A stretch of 56,364 nucleotides of DNA from an uncultured Lachnospiraceae bacterium (GCA_910587715.1 CAJUMV010000026.1:1-56364), one strand, 5' to 3'; shown: positions 26,197 to 35,831, counted from the first letter of the stretch. Notes: generated from the letters alone by a model not told the origin. Numbers and translations: made by a program.

Positions 26197-27594
26197 ATGA
26201 AGAGATTACTTAAGCATATGGCGGTCGTACTGGGGATTGTCACAGTCAGTTTGATGGCTACCTATGTGGGGCTTGCCATGTATTACCATAACGCGTTTAC
26301 CTATGGGACATGGATTAACGGGATTTACTGTACCGGCAGGAGTATTCAGGAGGTAAACGACGAGCTGGCAAAGGATTTCACATACGGGGGCGTCACCGTG
26401 GAGGACAAGGACGGCAATTCTTATGTGATATCGGCGGAGGAAATTTCCTATCAGTTTGATTTTAAGAAAGCGCTGGAGATTTATCAGAGTCAGCAGAACC
26501 CGTGGATGTGGATTGACAGCCTGATGGGCGGAAGAAAGGTAGAGCTTGCGCCGGTGGTGTCTTACGATCGAAAGGCTTTTGAGACATGTTTTGCGGCGCT
26601 TCCTTTCTGTCAGGACAAAAGGGCGGACCGGGAGCGAAGCGTGGAGATTGTCTGCACGCCGCAGGGATATGAACTGGTGAACGAGCGGACGGATGTGCTC
26701 TTTGTCGAACAGGCGAGGGGCGCGGTGCTTTCCGCAATTGAAGCATCAAAGAGCGAGGTTTCCTTAAGCGATGAGGGATGCTATCATAATCTGGCGCTGA
26801 CGGCGCAGATGCAGGAGACACTGGATATCTGGGAAAAGCTGGAATATTTTCAGGACTGCGGCATTGTCTACCGGATGGGGGAGGAGGAAATCCCTGTAGA
26901 CGCATCCGTTGTCTGCGACTGGATAGCCTTAGATGATAACGGGCGCTTTTTATTCGATGAGTCGGGCGGACTACAGCTTAAGGAACATGCCATCGAGGAC
27001 TTTGTGGAAAATCTGGCGGCAAAGTATGACACCGTGGGCGCAAGCAGGCAGTTTCTTTCTACCAGAGGAGATGTGGTGACGGTGGAGGGCGGACTGTACG
27101 GCAATAAGATAGATAAGGAAGCGGAGACCGCTTATCTGACAGAAGCCTTTTACAGCAAGAAGAGAGAAGTGCACGAGCCGGTCTACACGCAGGAAGCGTG
27201 GAAGAAAGGCAGCGAGGATATCGGTTCCACCTATATCGAAGTGGATATGGGCGAGCAGAAGATGTACTACTATGTGGACGGCGTGTTAATGATAGATACG
27301 CCGATTGTGACGGGAAACACGTCTCGCAGGATGGGGACGCCCTCGGGCGTCAATTTCGTGTACGCGAAGCAGAAAAACCGCATTCTGCGCGGCGCCAATT
27401 ACGCTTCCCATGTGGATTTCTGGATGCCCGTGAAGGGAAATATCGGTATCCACGACGCGGCGTGGCGGGGAAAATTCGGGGGCACGATTTACCAGACCAA
27501 CGGTTCCCACGGTTGTATCAATACGCCCCGCGCGGCGATGGAGCAGCTTTTTGATATGGCGGAGGTTGGGACGCCTGTAGTCATGTTTTATTAA
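26197..27594 (+). CDS. L,D-transpeptidase (YkuD) with N-terminal membrane anchor
   Basis: 465 residues. One transmembrane segment (about 9-30), then a long extracytoplasmic region resembling the peptidoglycan-binding-4 type domains of Firmicutes L,D-transpeptidases (about 35-335), and a YkuD domain (about 345-465). The catalytic motif is S-H-G-C-I-N-T-P with His438 and Cys440, preceded by I-G-I-H-D-A-A-W-R-G. It forms 3-3 peptidoglycan crosslinks or attaches proteins outside the membrane. The gene begins 21 bp after ilvB with AAGGT before ATG 26197 and may be co-transcribed with it. Confidence 0.93.
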   Translation: MKRLLKHMAVVLGIVTVSLMATYVGLAMYYHNAFTYGTWINGIYCTGRSIQEVNDELAKDFTYGGVTVEDKDGNSYVISAEEISYQFDFKKALEIYQSQQNPWMWIDSLMGGRKVELAPVVSYDRKAFETCFAALPFCQDKRADRERSVEIVCTPQGYELVNERTDVLFVEQARGAVLSAIEASKSEVSLSDEGCYHNLALTAQMQETLDIWEKLEYFQDCGIVYRMGEEEIPVDASVVCDWIALDDNGRFLFDESGGLQLKEHAIEDFVENLAAKYDTVGASRQFLSTRGDVVTVEGGLYGNKIDKEAETAYLTEAFYSKKREVHEPVYTQEAWKKGSEDIGSTYIEVDMGEQKMYYYVDGVLMIDTPIVTGNTSRRMGTPSGVNFVYAKQKNRILRGANYASHVDFWMPVKGNIGIHDAAWRGKFGGTIYQTNGSHGCINTPRAAMEQLFDMAEVGTPVVMFY

Positions 27595-27678
27595 AGTAAT
27601 TGACTAAAGCGCCCGAAGGGCGTAAAATAAATCTTGGTTTTTGTAAACGGAGACGAATGAGGACAGGAGGAGAGAAAA

Positions 27679-28761
27679 GTGTCCAGAGTGTATAATTTTT
27701 CAGCAGGTCCTGCGGTTTTGCCGGAAGAGGTGTTAAAAGAAGCCGCGGAGGAGATGCTTGACTACAAGGGGTCAGGAATGTCAGTCATGGAGATGAGCCA
27801 TCGCTCCAAGGTGTATGACACGATTATTAAGGAGGCGGAGGCGGATTTACGCACGCTCCTAAACATTCCCGATAACTATAAGGTACTGTTTTTACAGGGC
27901 GGCGCGAGCCTTTTGTTTGCGTCGGTGCCCATGAATCTGATGAAAAACCGTAAGGCGGGCTATATCCTGACGGGACAGTGGGCGAAGAAGGCTTTTGCGG
28001 AAGCGAAGATATACGGAGAGGCGGTGGAGCTGGCTTCCTCCGCGGATGAGACATTTTCCTATATTCCGGATTGCTCTGACCTTCCGATAACGGATGATAT
28101 GGATTACGTCTATATCTGTGAGAACAATACGATTTACGGCACCAAATATCATACCCTGCCGAACACGAAGGGCAGGATTCTTGTTTCCGACGTGTCATCC
28201 TGCTTCCTGTCGGAGCCTATGGATGTGACGAAGTACGGTCTGATTTACGCGGGCGTGCAGAAGAATGTAGGCCCTGCGGGCACACAGGTTGTCATTATCA
28301 GGGAAGATCTTTTGACGGATGAGGTGCTGCCGGGCACGCCTACCATGATGAAGTTTAAGGTACATGCGGACAACGATTCCCTGTACAATACGCCGCCCTG
28401 TTACGGCATCTATATCTGCGGCAAGGTGTTTAAGTGGCTTCTGAAAAACGGCGGTCTTGAGGCGATGAAGGCGTTAAACGAGAAGAAGGCGAAAATCCTC
28501 TACGATTTCCTCGACGAGAGTAAGCTCTTTAAGGGCACGGTCAGAAAAGAGGATCGCTCTCTTATGAATGTGCCTTTTGTGACGGGCAATGAGGAGACGG
28601 ACGCGAAATTTATCAAAGAAGCGACGGCGGCGGGCTTTGTGAACCTGAAAGGGCACAGGACCGTGGGCGGTATGCGTGCGAGCATCTACAACGCTATGCC
28701 GATTGAGGGCGTAGAGAAGCTGGTTGCGTTCATGAGAGAATTTGAAAAAGAAAACGCCTGA
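27679..28761 (+). CDS. serC: Phosphoserine aminotransferase
   Basis: 360 residues. PLP enzyme converting 3-phosphohydroxypyruvate and glutamate to phosphoserine. It starts with R-V-Y-N-F-S-A-G-P-A-V-L-P-E, the SerC hallmark. G-V-Q-K-N-V-G-P-A-G contains the PLP lysine (about residue 195). GTG at 27679 is the start, preceded by AGGAGGAG. serA follows 59 bp downstream, so the first two serine-synthesis enzymes are encoded together; serB is not seen. Confidence 0.97.
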   Translation: MSRVYNFSAGPAVLPEEVLKEAAEEMLDYKGSGMSVMEMSHRSKVYDTIIKEAEADLRTLLNIPDNYKVLFLQGGASLLFASVPMNLMKNRKAGYILTGQWAKKAFAEAKIYGEAVELASSADETFSYIPDCSDLPITDDMDYVYICENNTIYGTKYHTLPNTKGRILVSDVSSCFLSEPMDVTKYGLIYAGVQKNVGPAGTQVVIIREDLLTDEVLPGTPTMMKFKVHADNDSLYNTPPCYGIYICGKVFKWLLKNGGLEAMKALNEKKAKILYDFLDESKLFKGTVRKEDRSLMNVPFVTGNEETDAKFIKEATAAGFVNLKGHRTVGGMRASIYNAMPIEGVEKLVAFMREFEKENA

Positions 28762-28820
28762 GAGATAATATTATAAATAATGGTCGTAACATAATAAATG
28801 AGTAAAGGAAGGCAGTACAA

Positions 28821-29984
28821 ATGTTTAAATATCATTGCTTAAATCCCATCGCGCAGGTGGGTCTGGATAAGTTCAGCGACCAGTACACAAAGACGGAGAA
28901 TATCGAGGAGGCGGACGGCATTCTTGTGAGAAGTGCGGCAATGCACGACATGGAGCTGCCGGAAAACCTGTTGGCAATCGCTCGCGCGGGCGCAGGCGTG
29001 AATAACATTCCTCTCGACAAATGTGCGGAGAAGGGTATCGTGGTGTTCAACACCCCCGGCGCCAACGCGAACGGCGTAAAAGAGCTTGTGATTGCGGGTA
29101 TGCTCCTCGCCTCCCGCGATGTTGTGGGCGGTATTGAGTGGGTAAAAGACAACCAGACGGACGAGAATGTCGGTAAGAACGCCGAGAAAGCGAAGAAGAA
29201 TTTCGCGGGGACGGAGATCGAGGGCAAAAAGCTCGGTATTATCGGTTTGGGCGCCATCGGCGTCAGGGTGGCAAACGTGGCGAAACATCTGGGCATGGAA
29301 GTTTACGGCTACGACCCTTACGTGTCTGTGGATGCGGCGTGGAACTTGAGCCGCGATGTAAAGCATGTGATTCATGTGGAGGATATTTACGCGGAGTGTG
29401 ATATTATCACGATTCATGTGCCGTTAATGGATGCGACGAAGGGTATGATCGATAAAGACGCGCTCGACCAGATGAAGGACGGTGTGATTCTCTTAAACTT
29501 TGCGAGAGACCTTCTTGTGGATGAAAAAGCTGTTCTGGATGCCATCAAGGCGGGTAAGGTGAGAAAGTATGTGTCCGATTTCCCGAATGCTACCACGGCG
29601 GGTCAGGAAGGCTGTATCGTGATTCCCCATCTTGGCGCGTCCACGGAGGAGTCCGAGGATAACTGCGCGGTGATGGCGGTGAAGCAGTTGAAGGATTATC
29701 TGGAGAACGGCAATATCGCAAACAGCGTGAACTATCCGAAGTGCGATATGGGTGTGTGTGAGCAGGCAGGTCGTGTGGCGGTTTTCCACAAGAATATCGC
29801 GAATATGATTACCAAGTTTACCGCCTGCTTCGGTGATAATAACATCAATATCTCCGATATGATGAACAAGTCGAGGGGAGAGGTGGCTTACACGATGCTG
29901 GATATCGAACAGCCCGCTTCTAAGGAGATTATCGAAAAGCTCCAGTCCATCGACGGGGTGTTCCGGGTGAGAGTGGTGAAGTAA
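28821..29984 (+). CDS. serA: D-3-phosphoglycerate dehydrogenase
   Basis: 387 residues. Oxidises 3-phosphoglycerate with NAD. The Rossmann motif is L-G-I-I-G-L-G-A-I-G at about residues 138-147. The catalytic Arg is in N-F-A-R-D, and the His is in I-P-H-L-G-A-S-T-E-E-S. A C-terminal ACT-like domain (about 310-387) probably mediates serine feedback; the intervening domain of long SerA forms is absent. AAAGGAAGG precedes ATG 28821. Confidence 0.95.
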   Translation: MFKYHCLNPIAQVGLDKFSDQYTKTENIEEADGILVRSAAMHDMELPENLLAIARAGAGVNNIPLDKCAEKGIVVFNTPGANANGVKELVIAGMLLASRDVVGGIEWVKDNQTDENVGKNAEKAKKNFAGTEIEGKKLGIIGLGAIGVRVANVAKHLGMEVYGYDPYVSVDAAWNLSRDVKHVIHVEDIYAECDIITIHVPLMDATKGMIDKDALDQMKDGVILLNFARDLLVDEKAVLDAIKAGKVRKYVSDFPNATTAGQEGCIVIPHLGASTEESEDNCAVMAVKQLKDYLENGNIANSVNYPKCDMGVCEQAGRVAVFHKNIANMITKFTACFGDNNINISDMMNKSRGEVAYTMLDIEQPASKEIIEKLQSIDGVFRVRVVK

Positions 29985-30062
29985 GACAGCTATTACAGGT
30001 GCTTTAGGCAGATATGTCGTTGGGCAGATGTGGAATATGTGAAATATGAGCGGAATGACAAA

Positions 30063-30096
30063 AGGGCTTGCCAATGAAACTGCGGCAAGCCCTCAT
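30063..30096. terminator. Terminator between serA and the small minus-strand gene
   Basis: AGGGCTTGCC (30063-30072) and GGCAAGCCCT (30083-30092) form a perfect 10-bp stem. T-rich bases follow on the plus side (CATTTTG) and on the minus side (CTTTTG), so it may act in both directions. Confidence 0.75.
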
Positions 30097-30129
30097 TTTG
30101 TCCTGTAGCGTAAATCGCGCGGCGGTTGG

Positions 30130-30414
30130 TCAGTTGAGCCGGTTTGCAATGGAAGAAAAGTCGGCGTTCTCCTCGTCATCCAGTGTCGCCTGCAGCTTCT
30201 TGTCGGCTTCCACGGCGGCCTCGCTTGCCAGATCCATGTACAGGATAAAGATATCCTCGACGGATTTTCCGGTTTCGTCGGCAATTTCCTGCATCACAGG
30301 CTTTAATGCTTCTAATTGAAATGAAATTCTGGTCTTCTGGGGATCGATATCCGCGAGGGCTTCCTCCGCATAGGCGTTGATCCGATCCAGAATTTTCTGT
30401 TCTTCGCTGGTCAT
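30130..30414 (-). CDS. Small acidic helical protein, function unknown
   Basis: 94 residues, not recognised. It is acidic and predicted helical (L-E-A-L-K-P-V-M-Q-E-I-A-D-E-T-G-K-S-V-E-D-I), with no signal peptide or membrane segment. Two in-frame ATGs lie at 30420 and 30414; AAAGGA on the minus strand spaces better with 30414. It is oriented against its neighbours, between serA and the DUF1015 gene, with a terminator behind it, so it is probably monocistronic. Clean RBS and coherent composition support a real gene. Confidence 0.7.
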   Translation of the reverse strand: MTSEEQKILDRINAYAEEALADIDPQKTRISFQLEALKPVMQEIADETGKSVEDIFILYMDLASEAAVEADKKLQATLDDEENADFSSIANRLN

Positions 30415-30567
30415 GTGCATCTTCCTTTCCTGATTTTTCTTTATATTACATCATTTTACAGCGCACTGCTCATGCTTATCAATAATATCATAAATTCCTT
30501 GTGGTGCCCAGCGTAATTTGTTAAAATGTATTTATACGTTTACAAAATACAGAAAAAGGAGAGACAG

Positions 30568-31809
30568 ATGGCAGATATGATTCCGTTTCGGGCAGTCAGA
30601 CCGCGAGCAGATTTGGCGGAAAGAATCGCCGCGCTGCCTTATGATGTTTACAATAGAAAAGAAGCAAGGGATGCCGTGGCGGGGGACGATTACACGTTTC
30701 TGCGGATAGACAGACCGGAGACGCAGTTTGCGGAAGGGTATGATATGTATGCGCCCGAGGTGTATGAGAAGGCGCGGGAAATGCTCGCGCAGATGATAGA
30801 GGACGGGCTTTTCATACAGGAGGAAAAAGAAGCGTACTATGTCTATGAGCTGGTGATGGACGGTCGTTCTCAGGTGGGAATCGGCGCCTGCGCTTCCGTG
30901 GATGATTATGATGCGCAGGTGATTAAGAAACACGAAAATACCCGGGCGGATAAGGAGGAGGACCGCATCCGTCATGTGGACGTATGCAGCGCCCAGACTG
31001 GTCCGATTTTTCTCGCTTATCGCAGAAGAGAGGAGATTGAGCGGGAGGTCGCGTGCGCTATGGCGAAGAAGCCTGTCTATGATTTTACGGCGGCGGACGG
31101 CATTACCCACAGACTCTGGGTCATTGACGAAGCGGCATCTGTGGAACGGCTCAGAAACGCGTTTCGACAGGTGGAGTCCATTTATATTGCGGACGGTCAT
31201 CACAGATGCGCGTCGGCTGTGCGTGTTTCTAAGAAAAGAAGGGCGGCATTCCCTGATTATACGGGGAAAGAGGAATTTAATTATTTCCTGTCGGTCCTAT
31301 TTCCGGACGACCAGCTTATGATCATGGATTATAACCGGGTGGTGAAGCCGGGGGCGGACTTTGACGAGAGCGCTTTTCTGGATCGGGTGAAAGAAGCCTT
31401 TGCGCTTGAAAAGATAGGGAAAGAGCCGTACAGGCCGCAGAAAAAAGGCGAGATTGGCATGTACTATCGGGACGAATGGTATCGCCTTACTATAAATAGC
31501 GAGTGTTATACAGGGGATCCGGTGGCGGATTTGGATGTGGCAGTTTTGCAAAAGGCGCTTCTGGATCCGGTGTTTGGCATTGTGGACCCGAAGGTGGATG
31601 AGCGGATTGATTTCGTGGGCGGAATCAGAGGGCTTGCAGAGCTGGAAAGAAGGGTACATACGGATGCGCTGGCGGCTTTTGCCATGTTCCCCACGGACAT
31701 CCATGAGCTGTTTGCCGTGTCGGACGCGGGAAAGCTGATGCCGCCGAAATCGACCTGGTTTGAGCCAAAGCTCAGAAGCGGGCTTTTAATTCACAGGATT
31801 GAAGTGTGA
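30568..31809 (+). CDS. DUF1015 family protein
   Basis: 413 residues. It begins M-A-D-M-I-P-F-R-A-V-R-P and ends with P-P-K-S-T-W-F-E-P-K-L-R-S-G-L-L-I-H-R, both hallmarks of DUF1015. In the middle is I-Y-I-A-D-G-H-H-R-C-A-S-A, whose D-G-H-H-R recalls the nucleotide-binding G-x-x-R motif of ParB/sulfiredoxin-fold enzymes. The frame opens earlier at 30526, but AAAAAGGAGAG before ATG 30568 sets the start. Position after serC-serA suggests a link to serine metabolism; a kinase-type activity is a hypothesis only. Confidence 0.88.
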   Translation: MADMIPFRAVRPRADLAERIAALPYDVYNRKEARDAVAGDDYTFLRIDRPETQFAEGYDMYAPEVYEKAREMLAQMIEDGLFIQEEKEAYYVYELVMDGRSQVGIGACASVDDYDAQVIKKHENTRADKEEDRIRHVDVCSAQTGPIFLAYRRREEIEREVACAMAKKPVYDFTAADGITHRLWVIDEAASVERLRNAFRQVESIYIADGHHRCASAVRVSKKRRAAFPDYTGKEEFNYFLSVLFPDDQLMIMDYNRVVKPGADFDESAFLDRVKEAFALEKIGKEPYRPQKKGEIGMYYRDEWYRLTINSECYTGDPVADLDVAVLQKALLDPVFGIVDPKVDERIDFVGGIRGLAELERRVHTDALAAFAMFPTDIHELFAVSDAGKLMPPKSTWFEPKLRSGLLIHRIEV

Positions 31810-31852
31810 GAAAATATGTAACGAATAAAATAGAAAGGCAGGGTGGCTGCGG

Positions 31853-34555
31853 ATGAATAAGAGAACCTATAAGCTGATGAACTGGGCAAAAATTGAGGAG
31901 ATTGTTTACTCGGAATCGGATAATCCACATGAAATTCTCGGCGCGCATGTGACGGGAAGCTCCGTGCTGGTGCAGACCTTTCAGCCGGGGGCGAAGAGTG
32001 TGCGCCTGCAGCTTTTAGACGGGGATAAGAGTTATCGGATGGAGGAAGCCGACGAGGAGGGATATTTCGCCCTGCTTTTGTCGGGAAAGACGGTTCCCGC
32101 TTATGAGTATGTGGTGGAAGCGCCAAACGGGAGCTTAAAAAAGATGCGGGACGCTTATAACTTTGCGCCGCAGATTACGAGAGAGGATACGGAGAAATTC
32201 GATGCGGGCATCCATTACGAAATCTATGAGAAGCTGGGCGCGCATCCGCAGGTTGTGGACGGCGTTTCCGGTACATCCTTCGCGGTCTGGGCGCCGAATG
32301 CCCTGCGGGTCAGCGTAGTCGGCGATTTTAACGGCTGGGACGGCAGGGTACACCAGATGCGCAGACTGTGGGATTCCGGTATTTTTGAAATTTTTATTCC
32401 CGATGTGAAAGAGGGGGACTGTTATAAGTTTGAGATTAAGGCAAAGAGCGGTCTCGTGTTTATGAAAGCGGATCCTTACGGCTTCGGGGCGCAGATGCGT
32501 CCGGAAAGCGCTTCTGTGGTGCGTGATATCACGGGCTTTTCTTGGAAAGACGGCAAGTGGATGAAGGAGCGCGCCGAATTGCAGACGGAAGATAAGCCTA
32601 TGAGCGTGTATGAGCTTTATCTGGGCTCTTTTGACAAGCCGGCAGGCGGCAGGGAGTTTTTTACTTACAGGGAGCTGGCGCCAAAGATTATCGACTATGT
32701 GAAGAAGATGGGGTACACCCATATCGAGCTGATGCCAGTGATGGAGCATCCGCTGGATGAATCGTGGGGGTATCAGGTGATCGGCTACTATGCGCCTACT
32801 TCCCGTTATGGTACGCCGGAGGACTTTATGTACTTCATGGATGAGATGCACAGGGCGGGAATCGGCGTGATTTTAGACTGGGTGCCCGCGCATTTCCCGC
32901 GGGATACTTACGGGCTGTCAGGGTTTGACGGCACCTGCCTGTATGAGCATCAGGACCCGAGGCAGGGGTTCCATCCGCATTGGGGGACACTCATTTATAA
33001 TTACGGCAGAGCGCAGGTGAGTAATTATCTGATTGCGAACGCGTTGTACTGGGTGGAAAAATACCATGCGGACGGCATTCGCATCGATGCGGTAGCGTCC
33101 ATGCTTTATCTGGATTACGGAAAGAATGACGGAGAGTGGGTGGCAAACATCTACGGCGGGCATGAGAATCTGGAAGCGGTGGAGCTTTTAAAGCATTTGA
33201 ATTCCATTATGAAGAAACGCAATCCCGGCGTGCTGATGATTGCGGAGGAGTCCACGGCGTGGCCGAAGATCACGGGAGCGCTGGACGAGGACGGTCTGGG
33301 CTTTGACCTGAAATGGAATATGGGCTTTATGAATGATTATCTGGGCTATATTACGACGGATCCCTTTTTCCGTTCGGGCAGGCACAACGATTTGACGTTC
33401 AGTATGATTTATGCTTACAGCGAAAAGTTTATGCTGGTACTGTCCCATGATGAGGTGGTGCACGGTAAGGGCACGCTCCTTAGCAGGATGCCGGGAGAGC
33501 GGGAGAAGCAGTTTGCCAATCTGCGGCTCACCTATGCTTATCATATGACCCACCCGGGCAAGAAGCTTCTGTTTATGGGGCAGGATATCGGGGAGTACCA
33601 TGAGTTCAATGAGAAACGAGCCGTGGAATGGGGACTTTTGGAGCAGGCGGATCATAAGAAGCTGAACCAGATGGTGGCGGCTTTAAATAAGTTTTATGTT
33701 TCTTCCCCGGCTCTTTATGAAAAAGACACTTCTTGGGAAGGCTTTGAGTGGATCAACTGTATTACGCCGAACGCCTGTATGCTGTCTTACATCAGAAAGA
33801 CGGATGATGTGAAGGATATGCTGGTGGTGGTGGCGAACTTTGCCGATGCGAGACAGGAATTTCGGGTGGGCGTGCCCTGCGAAGGAAAGTACCGCGAGGT
33901 CTTTAATACGGACAACACGGCGTATGGCGGCAGCGGTATCATAAATAAAGCGGTCTGCGACGCGATGGAAATGGAGTGGGACGGCAAGCCCTATGCGATT
34001 GATATGGTGAGCGCGCCCCTTAGCATCAGCATTTTCGCATACACGCCTTATACGAAGGCGGAGAAGGCGGAGATTGAGCGAAAGCGTGCCGAGGAGAGAC
34101 GGCTGGCTAAAGAGGCGGAAGAAAGACGGCTTGCCGAGGAGGAAGCAGCGCGCACGGCAAAGGCGGCAGCGGAAGCCAAGGAACAGGCGAAGCGGGCGGC
34201 GGCGGAAGCGAAAGAGCTGGCGAAGCGTGCCGCGGCAGAGGCAAGGGAAAGCGCGAAGGCGGCGGAGGTCTTGGAAAAAGCAGCGGAAGCGGCGGCGCAG
34301 AAGCTGCAGGAGCTGACGAGAAAGCCGAAGACCGACGCAAAGAAATCAGCGGCGGGGACGAAAACAGATGCAAAGGCGGCGTCTGGCGCAAAGTCTGCCG
34401 GAAGAAAGTCCGCGGCGGATAAGAAGACGACCGTAAAGAAAGCGCCCACAAAATCGGCGAAGGATAAAAAAACAGATGTTACAAAATCTGCAGGAAAACC
34501 GGAAACAGGGAAGGCGGCAGAGAGTGACGGCGCGAAAAAGAAAGAGGAGAAATAA
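31853..34555 (+). CDS. glgB: 1,4-alpha-glucan branching enzyme with a basic C-terminal tail
   Basis: 900 residues, against roughly 630-740 for most GlgB. It cuts alpha-1,4 glucan and rejoins it as alpha-1,6 branches in glycogen. An N1-type region and CBM48 (F-A-V-W-A-P-N-A, about 145-155) precede a GH13 barrel. The barrel carries D-G-I-R-I-D-A-V with nucleophile Asp412, I-A-E-E-S with Glu465, and L-S-H-D-E-V-V-H-G-K. The catalytic part ends near residue 733. A tail of about 165 residues follows: Glu/Arg/Ala helix-forming repeats, then Lys/Ala/Thr-rich sequence like histone H1 tails. No other glg genes are nearby. The tail is in frame with no break. Confidence 0.95.
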   Translation: MNKRTYKLMNWAKIEEIVYSESDNPHEILGAHVTGSSVLVQTFQPGAKSVRLQLLDGDKSYRMEEADEEGYFALLLSGKTVPAYEYVVEAPNGSLKKMRDAYNFAPQITREDTEKFDAGIHYEIYEKLGAHPQVVDGVSGTSFAVWAPNALRVSVVGDFNGWDGRVHQMRRLWDSGIFEIFIPDVKEGDCYKFEIKAKSGLVFMKADPYGFGAQMRPESASVVRDITGFSWKDGKWMKERAELQTEDKPMSVYELYLGSFDKPAGGREFFTYRELAPKIIDYVKKMGYTHIELMPVMEHPLDESWGYQVIGYYAPTSRYGTPEDFMYFMDEMHRAGIGVILDWVPAHFPRDTYGLSGFDGTCLYEHQDPRQGFHPHWGTLIYNYGRAQVSNYLIANALYWVEKYHADGIRIDAVASMLYLDYGKNDGEWVANIYGGHENLEAVELLKHLNSIMKKRNPGVLMIAEESTAWPKITGALDEDGLGFDLKWNMGFMNDYLGYITTDPFFRSGRHNDLTFSMIYAYSEKFMLVLSHDEVVHGKGTLLSRMPGEREKQFANLRLTYAYHMTHPGKKLLFMGQDIGEYHEFNEKRAVEWGLLEQADHKKLNQMVAALNKFYVSSPALYEKDTSWEGFEWINCITPNACMLSYIRKTDDVKDMLVVVANFADARQEFRVGVPCEGKYREVFNTDNTAYGGSGIINKAVCDAMEMEWDGKPYAIDMVSAPLSISIFAYTPYTKAEKAEIERKRAEERRLAKEAEERRLAEEEAARTAKAAAEAKEQAKRAAAEAKELAKRAAAEARESAKAAEVLEKAAEAAAQKLQELTRKPKTDAKKSAAGTKTDAKAASGAKSAGRKSAADKKTTVKKAPTKSAKDKKTDVTKSAGKPETGKAAESDGAKKKEEK

Positions 34556-34570
34556 GGGGATTGCGGCAGC

Positions 34571-35470
34571 ATGGAAGAGCAGGTTGTAGAAGAGCAGATT
34601 AAAGAAATAGAGTATATCGCTTCAGACGAGCTGAACGTAGGTCTGATTGAGCGGTATCTTGAGGAATTGCCTGAAAAACTGCTCCGTTTGGGAGTCAGGG
34701 TGCTTCTGGCGCTGGTTGTATTTTTTATCGGCGTACAGCTTATTAAGCTGATACGCAGAATCCTGCGGAAATCTTTTGAGCGCCGGAATGTAGATGTGGG
34801 TGTGAGTCGTTTTCTGGACTCTCTGGTCAAAGCGGTACTTTATATCCTGCTGCTCTTTATGATTGCCTCTTCTTTCGGGCTGGATGCCACCAGTGTAGTG
34901 GCGCTGGTGGGTTCTGCGGGCGTCGCCATCGGTCTGGCGGTACAGGGGAGCCTTTCCAATTTTGCGGGCGGCGTGCTGATATTGCTCTTAAAACCTTTTA
35001 AGGTCGGGGATTATATCAGAGACGCTGCGGGCAACGAAGGGACTGTGGAGGATGTGCAGCTCTTTTACACCAGACTGATCACGCCGGACCGTCATATGGT
35101 GGTGGTGCCGAACGGAGAGCTTGCAAACAGCAATATCCTGAATATGAGCACGCTTAACGAGCGCCGGTTGGATATCAAAGTAGGGATTTCCTACGAGTCG
35201 GACATCCGCCGGGCGAAGGAAGTGCTGCTCAGGGTGTTGGACGACGATTCCGGTGTCTTGCAGGACGAGGAGAAGCGCGTGTTTGTGGAGGAGCTGGCGG
35301 ACAGCAGCGTGATTCTGAATCTGCGCTGTTACAGTTCTAATGAAAATTTCTGGGAAACCAGATGGCGGCTGATGGAAGCGGTGAAGTACGCGTTGGACGA
35401 TGCGGGAATCGGAATACCGTTCCCGCAGATGGATGTGCATGTGAAGGAAAGCGGAGAAAAAACAGACTGA
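34571..35470 (+). CDS. Small-conductance mechanosensitive channel (MscS family)
   Basis: 299 residues. Three hydrophobic segments (about 40-60, 85-105, 113-140) are followed by the MscS beta domain. The pore-lining third helix is visible as V-G-S-A-G-V-A-I-G-L-A-V-Q-G-S-L-S-N-F-A-G-G, and F-K-V-G-D-Y-I follows, both diagnostic. It releases solutes on hypo-osmotic shock. It starts 15 bp after glgB with AAGGGG upstream and may be cotranscribed. Confidence 0.93.
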   Translation: MEEQVVEEQIKEIEYIASDELNVGLIERYLEELPEKLLRLGVRVLLALVVFFIGVQLIKLIRRILRKSFERRNVDVGVSRFLDSLVKAVLYILLLFMIASSFGLDATSVVALVGSAGVAIGLAVQGSLSNFAGGVLILLLKPFKVGDYIRDAAGNEGTVEDVQLFYTRLITPDRHMVVVPNGELANSNILNMSTLNERRLDIKVGISYESDIRRAKEVLLRVLDDDSGVLQDEEKRVFVEELADSSVILNLRCYSSNENFWETRWRLMEAVKYALDDAGIGIPFPQMDVHVKESGEKTD

Positions 35471-35540
35471 CATAATTTCTGAAAAAATCTCTTGCAAAAT
35501 GACGCGTTCCATCATATAATAGTCATTGTTGTAAGGTTAT

Positions 35541-35613
35541 GCTGGAATAGCGCAGTTGGTAGCGCAACTGATTCGTAATCAGTAGGTCGAGGGTTCGAGT
35601 CCCTTTTCCAGCT
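35541..35613 (+). tRNA. tRNA-Thr (anticodon CGU)
   Basis: Full cloverleaf: acceptor GCTGGAA/TTCCAGC, D arm with AGTTGGTA, anticodon stem ACTGA/TCAGT around the loop TTCGTAA, and T arm with GGTTCGAGTCC. The anticodon CGT at 35574-35576 reads ACG. CCA is not encoded. Confidence 0.96.
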
Positions 35614-35621
35614 CGCCTAAA

Positions 35622-35653
35622 AAGGCTTCGCAAGTGTGCGGAGTCTTTTTTGA
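35622..35653 (+). terminator. Terminator after tRNA-Thr
   Basis: AAGGCTTCGCA pairs with TGCGGAGTCTT (two G-U pairs) followed by T6. Confidence 0.8.
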
Positions 35654-35660
35654 GTATGAC

Positions 35661-35736
35661 GGGCATCCAAATGAAATATGTCAGCAAGCTGACGGACGCC
35701 CGGCGCGCGAGTAGGGGAAGAAATCTTCCCTACTCG
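35661..35736. repeat. Two adjacent hairpins between tRNA-Thr and nrdD
   Basis: First hairpin: GGGCATCC (35661-35668) pairs with GGACGCCC (35694-35701), with GTCAGC-AA-GCTGAC nested inside. Second: CGAGTAGGGGAAGA (35708-35721) pairs with TCTTCCCTACTCG (35724-35736) with one bulged G. They look like palindromic extragenic elements, since no T-run follows. The remainder of the gap to 35831 holds nothing recognisable. Confidence 0.55.
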
Positions 35737-35831
35737 ATTTATTTCTGTAAAGGGAAAGCCTCTGACAATAAAACCAACTTGGTCGGTCAATAATATTTCT
35801 TGAGATTTTCAAAAATTAACACCACTACAAC

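Noticed and set aside
34048..34830. 260-codon minus-strand Ser/Ala-rich ORF
   Set aside because: It is the antisense of the glgB tail; low complexity caused by Lys/Ala codons.
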